Origin: Oenanthe sinensis
Taxonomy: Eukaryota > Streptophyta > Magnoliopsida > Apiales > Apiaceae
Direction of reading: 5' to 3'
Length of the DNA stretch: 64,000 nucleotides
Assembly (NCBI GenBank): GCA_028671895.1
Contig: CM053801.1
Location: 12,995,375-13,059,374, forward strand
Part shown: positions 1-11,541 of the stretch, one piece after another
Layout: the number at the start of each line of letters is the position of its first letter
Position numbering within the stretch: the first letter of the stretch is position 1
Program-made: the position numbers and the translations under genes
Notes under the pieces: model-generated
Seen by the model: the letters and a program-made list of their open reading frames with translations, nothing else
Databases searched by the model: none
Told to the model about the DNA's origin: nothing

Positions 1-133
1 AGTTTTCTCCGGTAAGGATAATAGAATAGATTGGCATACCAGAACTATCTGAATTATTCAGATAATAAACCGACGTTGGATCACTGATTGACGGAATCTT
101 CAAAATATGCATACTTTTCTCTTTTTTACTCAT
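1..133 (-). CDS. Copia-type gag N-terminus, partial (runs off left edge)
   Basis: Reading the minus strand from an ATG at 133-131 gives an open frame to the window edge. It contains the series DPTSVYYLNNSDSSGMP followed by a hydrophobic stretch and LTGEN. This matches the start of the copia-type gag domain (Retrotran_gag_3), which in the family opens with a Y-x-L-x-x-S-D-x-x-G pattern and reaches LTGxNY. Only about 44 residues are visible, so it cannot be said whether this is an intact element, a relic or a domesticated gag gene. No clear tRNA-Met primer-binding site was found between it and the hAT element. Confidence 0.5.
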   Translation of the reverse strand, partial: MSKKEKSMHILKIPSISDPTSVYYLNNSDSSGMPIYSIILTGEN

Positions 134-1333
134 GATAGATGTCTTGGATTTGTTGCGTTAATCATTGAAATTATCAGCCCACACCGATGAGAAAATAAAA
201 AATTAAAACTGTCACGCGAGCACAAACCCGTTGATGGAATTTTTGGATCCGGTGATATTTACCGATGCTCTTATACCATGATAAAGACGTATGACATATA
301 TAAACTCAGTTGCCAAGAGTTGACAGAGGCAAAAATATGTTATACAAGCACACAAACTATATAGGTTAATCTAATGTTTATATTTTGCGGTAAGATCAGA
401 TCAGTACACAAAGGCCCATTACACAGGTACAAGTACGACTATGGGCTTGGGCTAAATTCATTACTAACCAATAATTACAACCATTGTCGACCACCATGTG
501 AACTCTTCCTCTGGCTAGCATACTGCTTTCATAATAGTCTGTGATCGGGTCGTTAAACATCTAGTTGTATATGTTTAGGAGTATGCACAGATTATAGACA
601 GTTCATAATATATCATTTAAGCATGCAATTATTTTTTAGTCCTAATCATAAACAGCAAACCACTGGCCTCGCTCAATCCACATTTATCCACATCCTTTGT
701 CTATAAACATGGGATGTGGGTGCCCGTGTCTGAATATAATTGAAGTATCTTCTTCTCGTTTCAAACATTCATCCTCTTAATTTACATTGACAGTTCTTAC
801 TTCTTAAATATTTTTAGAAGAGAATAAAATTCAAGAGATTATCTCAGGAAAATTATGTAAGATGTAAGTGTTTTTTTAGTAGGGGATATTTTTGTAATTG
901 TATATAATTCTCAACTCGTATATTTATATAGAAATTTTTATTAACCTCACGAAAATTATGCAAGATAAGCTGTGGAACATTAATCTCTTCTTACAATGAT
1001 CTAAAAACATTTATCTTTACTGGATTACTCCGATAATTATTGGCGATGTTTAGGACAGTACGGGAGTACGGGAACACACGTGTCTCCCCTATTTTTTTTT
1101 TAATAAAATTTCATCATTAAAATTTTATAAAAATATTAAATATTAAAATAACCCGACTAAAATTAAATTTTATAAAAAGGTATTTTCAAAAATAATCGGA
1201 TACTGGCTTTAAATTTTTCCCATGCATTTCCTTTGACGGTGCTAACATACCATTTTTTTTAAGAAAACCAGTGACTCGTCTTGGAAACATGGACACCCTA
1301 GATAAAATGCTGATCAACCATTCATAAATCACG
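134..1333. other. Intergenic, no gene seen
   Basis: AT-rich sequence without a convincing coding frame. It may include the leader or LTR of the copia-type gag at the left edge, but no LTR pair can be defined because the partner would lie outside the window. Confidence 0.5.
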
Positions 1334-1341
1334 GCAACAAT

Positions 1342-2121
1342 TAGGGGTGAACATAACCCGGTCAACCCGGCCAACCCAACCCGACCCTTGTTTCGGCCGA
1401 ACAAACCGAACCGTCCAAAACCGAGGGTTGAACGGTTTAATTTTTCAAAAACCCGTATAAATTGGGTTGGGTTAGGGTTTAACATATTTTGACCCTAACC
1501 CAACCCGACCAACCCGTTTACACATATAGGCATAGCCCATTAGGCCCATTTAGTATGAGTTTCTTGATAAAGATAAACCAAACTGATTTAATTATAAGGG
1601 GATGTTCTTTTTTATTTAATCTAGGCTCATAAATGTTTTTGTTTTTTGTTTTAATTTTATAAGTGGCAAAAATAATATTGAAATTGGTGCATCGAAGAAG
1701 ATACTCAAGGTCAATGCTATCAATGTTATTGATGATTGATTCATCACAAAAAATGTTGTTTTATTTATTTTAAGCTAGCCAATTGTTATTGGACTATTTA
1801 ATGTTTTGAGTTAGATTTTTGATTGTATTTGACTATTTGGTGACTATTTATATTTTAATGTCACACATTTGGACTATTTATTTGTTATGAAAAATTGGCA
1901 TTTGACAGTGGTAGACTATATCAAAGTTATGTTCAGACTTATTTGTTGCTTGAAGAAGAGGGTTTAACCCAACCCAACCCGAATTAATTGGGTTGGGTTG
2001 GGTTGGGTTGGGTTACATAAAAAAATTTATATTAATGGGTTCAGTTTTTATCAACCCGAACTAATTGGGTTGGGTCGTTTTTTGATTAAAACTCGCCCAA
2101 CCCGACCCGTGTTCACCCCTA
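1342..2121. mobile_element. Non-autonomous hAT-superfamily element (780 bp)
   Basis: The element has a perfect 12-bp terminal inverted repeat, TAGGGGTGAACA at 1342-1353 and its reverse complement at 2110-2121. It is flanked by a perfect 8-bp direct duplication GCAACAAT at 1334-1341 and 2122-2129. An 8-bp target duplication with this style of terminus is diagnostic of hAT transposons. Both subterminal regions are packed with AACCC/GGGTT units, including five consecutive GGGTT units near 1989-2014, which resemble but are not the plant telomere repeat. No transposase frame is present, so it needs a transposase in trans. The perfect duplication suggests a fairly recent insertion. Confidence 0.9.
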
Positions 2122-2129
2122 GCAACAAT

Positions 2130-2930
2130 GTTTAAAGGTGCATTTCTCTCAAAGAAACATGATACTGTAGAACACATGCGCAAAAAGCGATCAGATTTTA
2201 CTGGAATTCTAAAAAAATAGATTTTTTTAATCTAGTCAAATCAAATTTCTTGAAATATGCAATATTCTTTTTAGATTGTGGGTGGGGTATGACTGGACTT
2301 TTATTCAAATTTTTTATTTAAATATTATTTTCTCCTTTCACATTTACATTTCTATTTTTTTTAATTTTCAAATTGACTCATTTTTTACGGTAATTTAAAA
2401 ATAATATATAATTAAAATTTCATAATGCTTAAAAGTATATATAATTTATTTTAAAATGTATATTTTAGTATTTTTAAATAACTATTTTCAATTAAAAAGT
2501 AATCAATTTAACTCCAAAAAAGTGAAAATAAACATGTAAATAGAGATAAAGAGAACAATATCTTTAAATTTTATTAACAATAATGCATTTTTTGAATTTT
2601 TATGAAAATTTTACTTTTACAAAACTTGAATTTTATCGGGCTTTATATAGACTTAATCCGGACTTTCATATGTTTTATTCGAGTTTTTTTTATCATTGTA
2701 TGGATTTTCCAGGGCCAAGAGTTTACCCTAAAAAATACTAATGCCTTTGAAAGTTGGAAATCCGACAAAAATTGGGTGAAAATTTCCAAATCATTTTGTT
2801 TTCCGGATCAAATTAAACAGAGTTTTAAAATTCAAATATTCAATGCATGTGACTTGTGAGGTGAGAGGGACACAGAGAGGTCACATGCATTTGGCTAGAA
2901 GATTAACACACAGCTCGTGAATGATGGCAT
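2130..2930. other. Intergenic; MITE-like AT-rich segment at about 2336-2530
   Basis: No gene is seen. The stretch 2336-2530 shares short blocks (AATATATAATT, AAGTATATATAAT, TTTAAAATGTAT) with the Stowaway-like MITEs at 31.6 and 56.2 kb, so it is probably a decayed copy. Its ends are not resolvable. Confidence 0.4.
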
Positions 2931-2947
2931 GATCTTACATTGATAAT

Positions 2948-2993
2948 GTCACCTCAATGACATCACCTTGTCCCTTTGAACGTAACGTCACCC
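2948..2993. promoter_or_regulatory. TGACG/as-1-like cluster upstream of the NIMIN gene
   Basis: TGACATCA lies at 2958-2965, and TGACGTTACGT reads on the minus strand across 2990-2980; a further GTCACC lies at 2948-2953. TGACG motifs are the binding sites of TGA bZIP factors, which recruit NPR1 and drive salicylate-induced expression of NIMIN1 and NIMIN2 in Arabidopsis. The cluster sits about 200 bp upstream of the start codon. Whether it is functional is inference from position and motif only. Confidence 0.5.
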
Positions 2994-3187
2994 AACACAT
3001 CCGATGGCTATAATATATGCAGAAGTTTCCTCACAAGAATAATAGAGCAATAATACTCCTCCTAAATATCATACTTACGTTACATAGAAAAAATAATACG
3101 AGTACTCCTCTATTATATATTGTTATCTCATAGAAAGAGAGAGAGAGAGAACTATACACACACATACACCTACATACATATATATAT

Positions 3188-3487
3188 ATGGGAGGTGAGA
3201 AGAAGAGAAAGAGGCCGGAGAGTGGCGGAAGACGGCAGAGGGAGGAGGTAGATATGGGGGTGCAACAACCGACGGAAGACGAGGTTGAGGAGTTTTTTGC
3301 TATACTCCGGCGGATGCGTGTAGCTGCAAGGTACTTTGAGAATAATAATATCAATAATGATGTTAATTTGGCCGGAAAGACTGTGCCGGCGGCGTTGGAG
3401 ACGGTGGTAGAGGCGACACAAGCTGGGAAGGTTGTCACTTTGGACTTGAACTTGGTTCCGGACGGAGAGAATATAAGCAGTGATTAG
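3188..3487 (+). CDS. NIMIN2: NIMIN2-like NPR1-interacting protein with EAR motif
   Basis: Intronless 99-residue protein. It has a lysine/arginine-rich N-terminus (KKRKRP at residues 5-10), an acidic helix EEVEEFF-type block ending in EEFFAILRRM at residues 34-43, and a C-terminal EAR repression motif LDLNL at 85-89. The EEFFAILRRM-type block is the NPR1/NIM1-binding signature of NIMIN2-class proteins, and the LxLxL motif recruits TOPLESS-type co-repressors. In the family these small nuclear proteins hold back NPR1-dependent salicylate responses such as PR-1. Length is typical. The ATG at 3188 is the first in frame and follows a TA-rich leader with a GA microsatellite (about 3135-3150). Family assignment is strong; the exact orthologue number is less sure. 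A TATA-like TTATATAT lies at about 3112. Confidence 0.85.
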   Translation: MGGEKKRKRPESGGRRQREEVDMGVQQPTEDEVEEFFAILRRMRVAARYFENNNINNDVNLAGKTVPAALETVVEATQAGKVVTLDLNLVPDGENISSD

Positions 3488-3878
3488 TTAACGTAGATAT
3501 GCTAATTATTATTATTTGTAGTACTACTATATATGGAATCTCACTTTGTTTCCGGATTTCGAGAATTTATAACTTTTATAAAGGGTGCTAGATGAACTTT
3601 TTAATACTCAAAATTTAGAATATACTGTATTTGTTCCGCTACTTGTACTCTATAGTCTATATTCTTACAAACCCGTATATTAATAAATTCTCGAAATCCG
3701 GAAAATTTAATACTCAAAATTTAGAATATACTGTATTTGTTCCACTACTTGTACCAATTTTTTTGATCCGTTTGATTTGAGATTAATTTAAAAGTTTTTA
3801 GTAATATTTTTTTATTTTAGTTTTAGTTTAGTACATCAGTGATTGAAATCACATTTCTTCTTTTTTATAAAAAAAATG
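3488..3878. other. NIMIN 3' flank with short duplicated block
   Basis: No gene. A block of about 45 bp around 3600-3648 (AATACTCAAAATTTAGAATA onward) is repeated almost exactly at 3709-3755. The words CTCGAAATCCGGA (3692-3704) and TCCGGATTTCGAG (3550-3562) form an inverted pair. This looks like a small local rearrangement or MITE remnant in the 3' region. Confidence 0.45.
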
Positions 3879-4147
3879 TATTCTCCCTGTTTTTATTTAT
3901 ATATTCAATTTTAAATAAAATGTTATTTGATTAAAATTTTCTTATAAATGTCTTTAAATCCCAATTATCATCTTAAAGTATGAGAATTCAACTAAATTTT
4001 AAAAGAGTCAAATATTGAATATGATAAATATAGAAATAGTTTTAAAAAATTATATTTAAATTTATTTAAAAAATAAAAAATAAATATGTATTTAAGGAAA
4101 AAAATTATTTTAAAAATGTATATGTAAAAAGGGACGGAAGGAATATT
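3879..4147. mobile_element. Stowaway-like MITE, diverged
   Basis: Starts with TTCTCCCTGTTTTT and ends with AAAAAGGGACGGAAGGAAT, i.e. decayed versions of the CTCCCTCCGTCCC / GGGACGGAGGGAG ends typical of plant Stowaway (Tc1/mariner) MITEs. The interior is AT-rich and non-coding. Several members of the same group lie elsewhere in the window. Confidence 0.6.
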
Positions 4148-5427
4148 AAGTTTGCAAAAATCTATTATGCAAAAACATATATATAAAGAATCTTTTGTTT
4201 AAAATTCTATCGAGATATGTCGGGATATTACTAAAGTTTAAGATATTATATAAATGTGTGATATGTTTTAATTGTTAAGAGATTTTATTTTTGTGTGTAT
4301 AATTATTATAAATGAAAAAAGAAAATAGTGAGAATTTTATAATGACATCAAAAAAGTTAAGTGAGACAAGAGAACAAGTGAAGGAGTAAACCAATATTTG
4401 AGAGAGAAAAAAAAAACTATATCTAGAGAGTTCAGTGGGAAAAAAATTCTACAAAAATTTGTGAGATATACAATATTTGAGAGAGAGAGAGAGAAAAATA
4501 CTCTATTGAGAGTTCAGTGGGAAAAAAAATTATAAAAATTTTTGGGATGTGAAAAAAAAAATTCACAAGAGATCGTAGGTATGAGAAGTAATTACAAAAA
4601 TTTGTGAGTTGATTAAGAAAATCCGGTGATAAGTCGTGGTTTTGAAGAAAAAAATTGTAAAAGGTCGTGGGTGTCTCTTGAATAATTTTCAGCTCGTACC
4701 ATTTATCCCAAGGAAACTTCGTAGATGTTATATTTGTCATGAATAGACTAAAAAAATAGTGTATTACACATTTTTTGCCCTTTAACTAGAGATTTTGCTT
4801 AATTAATGTTCTCGACCTTAATTCGAGTTTTATTTTTGTGACTTTGTATTTTTAAATCATAAAAGGGGTACTGTTTTTAGCACGCGGTACTTATTTGTTC
4901 TAAATGTGAGCCCTAATTAAGTGTGAAGCGATTTATACATTTGCAACAATTCTGTCTTTTTAAGATTTTTTGTGACTTAAATTGTCATTTGGAAATCATT
5001 TCCTATCCTTAAACTTGTTCATAAATTACGAGGTTTTAGAATTTTCATGCCTCCATTTTATAACATTTTATACGTTCAGTCTTCAATTCGAGATTAATTT
5101 CTCATATTTTCTTTCATAGTCCTAATAATATTTCAATTCATCACTCTCTTTAATAAAAATTTTAAATAATCACATTTATTAGTTATATTTATTAAATTGT
5201 TATTTCTTAATTAAAATTTTAACTAATTGACTAATAACATTAAAGTAACCACTATATTTTTTAAATATTTATTATTTTATATTATTTTAATTAACAATTT
5301 TATTTATTATATTGGAGATGCTCCGATAAAACATGATAACAATATAAAAACGGCTTTGTGCGTTGACCATTGTCAAAATAGATGCAAGTAGGTATTTTCT
5401 CTTTAAATTCCAACGTCTAGAATTATG
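4148..5427. other. Intergenic with an internal short repeat
   Basis: No gene. Between 4388 and 4600 a unit (GAGAGAGAAAAA, then AGAGTTCAGTGGGAAAAAAA and a TTCACAAAAATTTGTGAG-type tail) occurs two to three times in direct orientation, which suggests a decayed local tandem repeat. Confidence 0.5.
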
Positions 5428-5632
5428 ACTCCCTCGGTCCCAAACTCCCAATTAAATGGTCATTTTAATTTTTTTGTGATTAAATTAATTAAAATTTATA
5501 AGAAATAAAGAATTTATTTTAAAATATATTTCTCAATTTTTAAAATTGTAAATAAGTAATTTTTAATTTTTGGTCAAATATTAATAAATTTGATAATTTT
5601 AAAATGTCTTGAATTGGGACGGAAATAAGAAC
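5428..5632. mobile_element. Stowaway-like MITE
   Basis: Left end ACTCCCTCGGTCCCAAACTC and right end TTGGGACGGAAATAAGA match the inverted CTCCCTCCGTCCC type. The interior is AT-rich with no coding frame. Confidence 0.6.
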
Positions 5633-5830
5633 TCATTATTAGTCGGGAGATTCGGGAAATTACTCTAAAAAATTAATTTTCACAATTTGACCCGGCCCAA
5701 TTAATTATTAAGGTTCAATTCTCTAGATTAAATATTTATTTGAATGCTAATATATGTTAATAATTTTATAAAAATATTAGAAGTATATTCTTTAAAATTA
5801 TAATAGTACAAAATATAAGAAAGAACATAT

Positions 5831-6480
5831 TGTTATACCCAAAATTCAGCATATGTTATTTGTAATGGACTAGTATTTATTGGGCTGAATTTATGGTTGT
5901 TCGGGTGAATTATTGTTGTTATTAAAGAACGCTCTCCGCCAGTCATTACCTCTCTGCCATCTATGTCAGTCAATGCCGATTGAAGCCCATAGCTCTGTAT
6001 TCATTGGGTTGCCATCGTAAGGGAGTTATGGTGTGCTACTAACATTATCTTGAAAGACCATTTCCTATCAGGCGGGTTACCCTCGTTTGGGATCTAGTGT
6101 TGGCCTCCATTTAAGGTATCCAAAGAAATAGCTGTAGTGAATCGGTTAGATCCCACGGTTTCCGGGTCAATTTCAGATCCATGAAATCCTTCAGCCTTAT
6201 ACTAGGCTTTGACTTATCCAAACAAACCTGAATATAGAGTCCTCTTCCAAGTAGGTTTCTCTTGTCTTTCCTATCGAATCTCTACTTGAGCAAGAACTAC
6301 ATGAACTTGATTCCATATAAATATGGGTACTTAGGCATGTTGTTAAAGGTTGGACGTTGAGAGCCGCCACCAACTAAGAAATCCTAGCAATCTCAGCCCC
6401 CAATATTCAACAACCACCACACTTTGATGACTTTTCAGGTAAAAAACACAACCCTAAATCCTGATTATGGCAATGAACCT
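5831..6480. repeat. GC-richer transposon-like segment, possible solo LTR
   Basis: The block begins TGTTATACCCAAAATTCAGC and is clearly less AT-rich than its surroundings. It contains a TATAAATA-type box (about 6318) followed by a short GC-richer leader, as an LTR promoter would. No partner LTR, primer-binding site, CA terminus or clean target duplication could be recognised, so this is only a candidate solo LTR or retroelement relic. Confidence 0.3.
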
Positions 6481-6979
6481 CATATTTTTTTGTTGCCAAA
6501 TTCCTCCATAAACACATATTATAAAACATTTGTTTAATAACATAATAAAATATAAATTATAGAATATATAATAATAATATTATATAAAACATAATGTAGA
6601 ACATATAAATAAATAAATATTTCTATTAATTTAGTAATAATATAAATATTTAGGTATTAATATTTTATTATATATATTTGTATGTAATTAGTAATAGATT
6701 TATTCTATATATTTATATAAAACCTATTATATTTCCCTTGGATATATCACATACACATATATCAACGTCGGTCTTTCAATCCAACTCCCTTACAAATATA
6801 AAATACTATTCAATCTAACTCCCTTACAAATATAAAATACACTTTTTTTTACATAAATTATTTGTAGAAAGAAAAAAAATAAAAAGACAAGATTATTTAT
6901 GGGCATGCAGACTGCTTCATCTCTGTCAATTTGACCTCCCAGTGTTTTTTATTGCTGAATTTTGTCATTATTTAATGTT

Positions 6980-7542
6980 GGAATATTTTATATGGTATCA
7001 CTGCACAATTGGCTTTTGCCAATGGTACCATTACATTTTTAACTTCTATATGTGATAACTCCTGTATTTTTGATTTTCTATGTATCGTACATTCTATTAA
7101 GTAAAAAGTAATAAAAAATAACAAAATCGATTTCAGACTGAAAAAAAATTATATATTTAAAAAATATATGAAATACACATTCGAATCATGTAAAATAAAG
7201 TTAAAATAGTAATATATATATTAAAATTTCATAACCAGACTTTTATCATTAATATATCACTCATTTTGACTCTGTTTTACATGACTTAAAATTGTATTTT
7301 ATGTATCTTTTTACAAAAATTTCAAATATACAATTTGTTTTACAATCTGAAATTGATTTTATTATTTTTTATTACTTTTTACTTAATAGAATGATACCTT
7401 ACATAAAAAACTAAAAATATAGGATTAGGACAAATAAAAGTAAAAAGTCGCGACGGTGATGAAGCATAATAGTGAAAAACTTAGCAAAAAAAAAAAAAAA
7501 AGTAAAAAGTCAATGATACAATTGTACCATAGAGAATATCCC
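6980..7542. mobile_element. MULE-like foldback element (563 bp) with 9-bp TSD
   Basis: The two ends form long inverted arms. The left arm begins at GGAATATTTTATATGG and the right arm ends at CCATAGAGAATATCCC. The arms pair again through about 7065-7170 and 7335-7430, around a TATTAAGTAAAAAGTAATAA core. It is flanked by TTTAATGTT (6971-6979) and TTTAATGTC (7543-7551), a 9-bp duplication with one mismatch, as expected for Mutator-like transposons. There is no transposase. A run of 16 A lies near 7486-7501 in the right arm. Confidence 0.7.
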
Positions 7543-7551
7543 TTTAATGTC

Positions 7552-10500
7552 AAACTAATTCAAATAGTTTAAAGTTTCAAATTATTATTGTTTTCTTTTT
7601 GAAATCAAATTATTATTTTTTTCTGAAAATAAAATAAATGTTTGGAATTCAGAACCACCAATTGTAAATATAAGATGAAATTTTCTCGTACTTACCCATC
7701 CATACCTTTGGATCATTAGAATCGCTGGATCTCTTGGGCTTCATGTTGGGTCATATCCAGCTGTTGGTTGCATAGTAATACGCTATATAGTTTTGGAAGA
7801 CTATCTTCCTCCTGGGCCCTACATTTGTGTTGATGAAACATTCAGAAATGTTCGGTTTAAATTACTCCATATAATTTGTACTCTGTACTCCTTTTTTTCT
7901 TTTCCAAATTAAACTCTTAGGAAAGATTGGTCGACGAAATATGCATCATTATCAGAAATAATAGCATAATAAATAAGATTGGAAGTAGCAATACTTCACT
8001 CCTGAGTGCCTAGAATGAACAATTTTGTTTTAACTAATAAATTAGTCACATCATTCATAAATTTACCCACAGATCTAACTAAACACATCATTAAAATATT
8101 TAAAACAATAAACACAATTCAAGATAAGATACGAAAATAAAAATTTTTATCAGTACAGTTACAAACATCCGCAGCCCTTTAGTATTTGTCTAAAAAATAC
8201 ATCGCTTAAAATTCAAATTCTTCATCCAGAAGATAGTTTCGTACAGACCAATCACCCCTGCTTCCCTCACATGCAAAACACTTTCGATACTCTAACATCT
8301 ATTTTTAAAGAAATTTTTATGCTCATCACAAATGATATTATTAATATTAAATAAAATTCATAGCAGTGAAGATAATCTTTCTACCCATATTTCAATTACT
8401 TCTGCTATTCTTCTCTCGTGCATTTCTTCATTTTTTTAAGTTTCTAAATAAATTAACATTGCTTTCACACCAAAAATTGAGAAATTAATTCTACCACATA
8501 TCCATTTATTTTTTATATTCATAATCTAACAAAAAAGACCTACTCAAACGGTCTGCTCGTTCGGACTTAATTAAAAATCCTTTTAATCATTACAAACGAC
8601 GTATCATCTCATACGCATTTATTTATTTTTTTTTAAATCTAATAGCTAACCAAACAAAATTTGCAAATATACACTCGTAGAACATGAATAGACCATGAGG
8701 TCCATGAAGGAAGTTGGCGGGACAAGCAGTTGGAATTCGGTCATAATCATTATTCTAAAATATGGGAATCGGAGTTGGACAGTTAATGTATTGTCCAGTC
8801 ATTAATCGGGTAATTGGTGATAAATCGGAAATAATTTAATAATAATATATAATTATATTTGAATATTTTCAAATTATTATAAAATTATAATAAAAAAATA
8901 TCATATATCATTAATCAATATATATTTAGATGTTAACATTTACGAAAAAATCACATATCATTAACATTTTAAGTGGTTTATACTTAATAACCATTATTTA
9001 ATAATTAATCTTAATAGTTATTACATAATATATCATATAATTATTATCAATTTGATAGAGTATTTAAAATTTATGAAGTATTTAGGGTCATACAACCCAT
9101 ATTTATTGTAAATTTGTAATAAAAATATATTAGTTATTAATTTTTTTAAAAATAAAATATTTTTTACTGATTTTGACCATCTCAACCGATTTTTTCCGTG
9201 TCGGTCGATTTAAAAAAACGCCTTTTAACCCGATTTCGATTAATCGGTAATATGACCGTTTTTTAGAACACCGGTCATAATAAAGTCAAATTTAAATTTG
9301 ATATCCAAATTCAAATTTATTAAATTTTGAATCGAGTATTTATAAATTTAAAAAATATTATGAAATTTAATATTATCAATATATGCCGACAAAAATAATT
9401 ATATTTATATATTAGTTGGAATTATAAATAATTAAATTTAATATATAATCAAATATAATATATTAAATAACCATCCCTTTCTATTTGTTTGTATGATAGA
9501 AAGACAAACTCTACCCAAAGAGCCTTTCTTTACCACTTTGAGGAGTGGAACAAATTGAGACATAAAAGCATCATTAATATGTAATTAATAAATAACTAAT
9601 AATTTACATATTAAATCAAACAAATGTTTTTTTATAAAATAATACAAATAAAATTATATATATATGTTAATAAAATAATAGAGCACTAATTTACTAAAAG
9701 AGTTGTGATTGTTGATTAATAATAAAATAGTAATTTATATATAAATAAATTATTTATCTTATATATAATATATTACATATAATAAGTTAAAATTTATTAT
9801 ATTATATATATATATATCGAATTTTTATCGAATTACAAAATTTAAATCAAGTTTAAATCATATTTTAGGTCAGAGGCTAGTATACCTAAAATATCATTCA
9901 AATTCAAATTCCTTCAATATTTAAAAATAAATTCAAATGCAAATTCAAATCTAAATCTAAAAATTTAAATTCAGTAAAATTCAATTAAATTGAATCAGAG
10001 CGGATCGAATTATTTTAGTTCTAGCTCTCTGAAAAAATTAAGTGTATTTTAAATTAATATATTTAATCATAAATAAAAGAGCCTACAAAAGCTACTTAAG
10101 TAAAATCGTAATGTATATTAAAAATATTTTAAAATTAGAAATACAGGATTGAGTTTATTAATTTTTAAAGTAATTTGTAAATTTAATAAGAAATTTTGAA
10201 ATATATTAATTTTTATAAAAAATTAACAGGAAATTTAAAAATATTTGTTTTGCTATTTTTTTTTTAATTTAGTTAGAACTTGAGTTTGTTGTTCCTGAAT
10301 TCTGCCACATCTAATGTCAGAACTAGAGTTAATTAAAAAGAAATAAAAGATCCAAATTTATCAAATATTAACATATGTCTTTTCTAAACAACGTATTTCT
10401 AATAATAAATTCGAAAATGTTTTTGTTTAATTTAAATATGTGTTCAAAGTCAAAGTGGTTGTAAATATAGCAGTCTAAAATACTTGGTCCCCAAGTTTAG

Positions 10501-10559
10501 GAATCAAGATGGAGCCCACAAGGTGCACGCCCGGGGTCTTTTAATTAGCCAACAAAGCG
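7552..10559. other. Intergenic, very AT-rich; decayed repeat at about 8756-9275
   Basis: No gene is visible. From about 8756 to 9275 both ends carry scattered AATCGG/CCGATT words (for example ATTAATCGGGTAATTGG and CGATTTCGATTAATCGG) around an AT-rich middle. This marks a non-autonomous DNA element related to the short copy near 31.36-31.50 kb. The remainder, including a TA microsatellite near 9805-9820, shows nothing further. Confidence 0.45.
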
Positions 10560-10739
10560 CCATTCAGCAGTTTTAGTGATAGGTGAAGAACAAACTCTGT
10601 GTGATATACTATACATACATACAACACTCTACTCATATACATACAACTATACAATTGAAGCAGTGAAGTGAGACCAAAGTGGAGAGTGAAATAAGCAATC
10701 AAACACATTCCCAAGATTCAAACGCCAAACCCCACTAAA

Positions 10740-11541
10740 GTAAGTCTTGTAATTTTACAAACCCATCATCTTGATTTTCATCACTTGCCATGTATAAAGA
10801 TTTGTTTTTTACACATGTTTTTTTTGGAAAAATCAAATCTTGATTTGATTTTCTAATTGGGTTTGTTTCCTTGTGTGTTTTGTAGCTTTTTGTTTTGAGT
10901 TTCCTTCTCTGTGTCTATTTCTTTTCCAAGAAAACAAAGATTGCATGTCTTCAAACAAGCTCTGGCGCTTCTCTCTTTTTCTCTCTACAATTTGTTTTCA
11001 TATCAGATTATTACAGACTCATCCTGTTTGGTTCATTCTCTTGTCAAAAAGGTACCCCTTTTATTCCAATTCTTTGTATCTGTTTATGCTTGTTTGTGTG
11101 TGTGTGTGTGTGTTGATTCTGTGATCAGGGTGCTTTTTCTGTTTTTTATACTATTGGGTTTTGTGATTTTGTACATGTATATCGGTATATGTATCTTGAT
11201 TTTGTGATCTCGGTATTTTTTATTTTTTTTATTTTTTATGAGGTTTTTGTGATTACATACATGTTCTTGTTTTTTATGTATGTACCAGTCTTTTTATGTG
11301 TAGGTCTGTCTGTTGATTTTGTGATCAGGGTATTTTTTTATGGGGTTTTCGTGATTTTGTTATGCAGGGGTTGCTTTGGAGTGGATTACTTTGGGTTTTA
11401 TTCTAGAAAGCGCTTTTGGTTTATGATTTAGGATTTTTAGATGATTCTTGACTGAGAATCTTTAAGTTTTGGTGTTTGTTTTTTTGAATAGTGTGTTCTT
11501 TGAGGTTCTGTTTTTAAAATAAAGGTTTTGGAGGTAGGAAA
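10740..11541 (+). other. Probable 5'-UTR intron and leader of the ERF gene
   Basis: A strong donor AAGTAAGT gives GT at 10740-10741, downstream of a pyrimidine/adenine-rich leader (about 10580-10739). The following 750 bp is T-rich, intron-like, with a GT microsatellite (11094-11112), and ends in candidate acceptors such as TTTTTTTGAATAG (about 11490). The ATG at 11542 is the first that opens the long frame. The exact acceptor cannot be chosen without transcripts. Confidence 0.55.

Noticed and set aside
1989..2014. Possible interstitial telomere repeat
   Set aside because: The unit is GGGTT, not the plant TTTAGGG, and it lies within a hAT element.
7486..7501. Poly(A) tract as a retroposon tail
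   Set aside because: It lies inside the right arm of the foldback element, not at an insertion edge.
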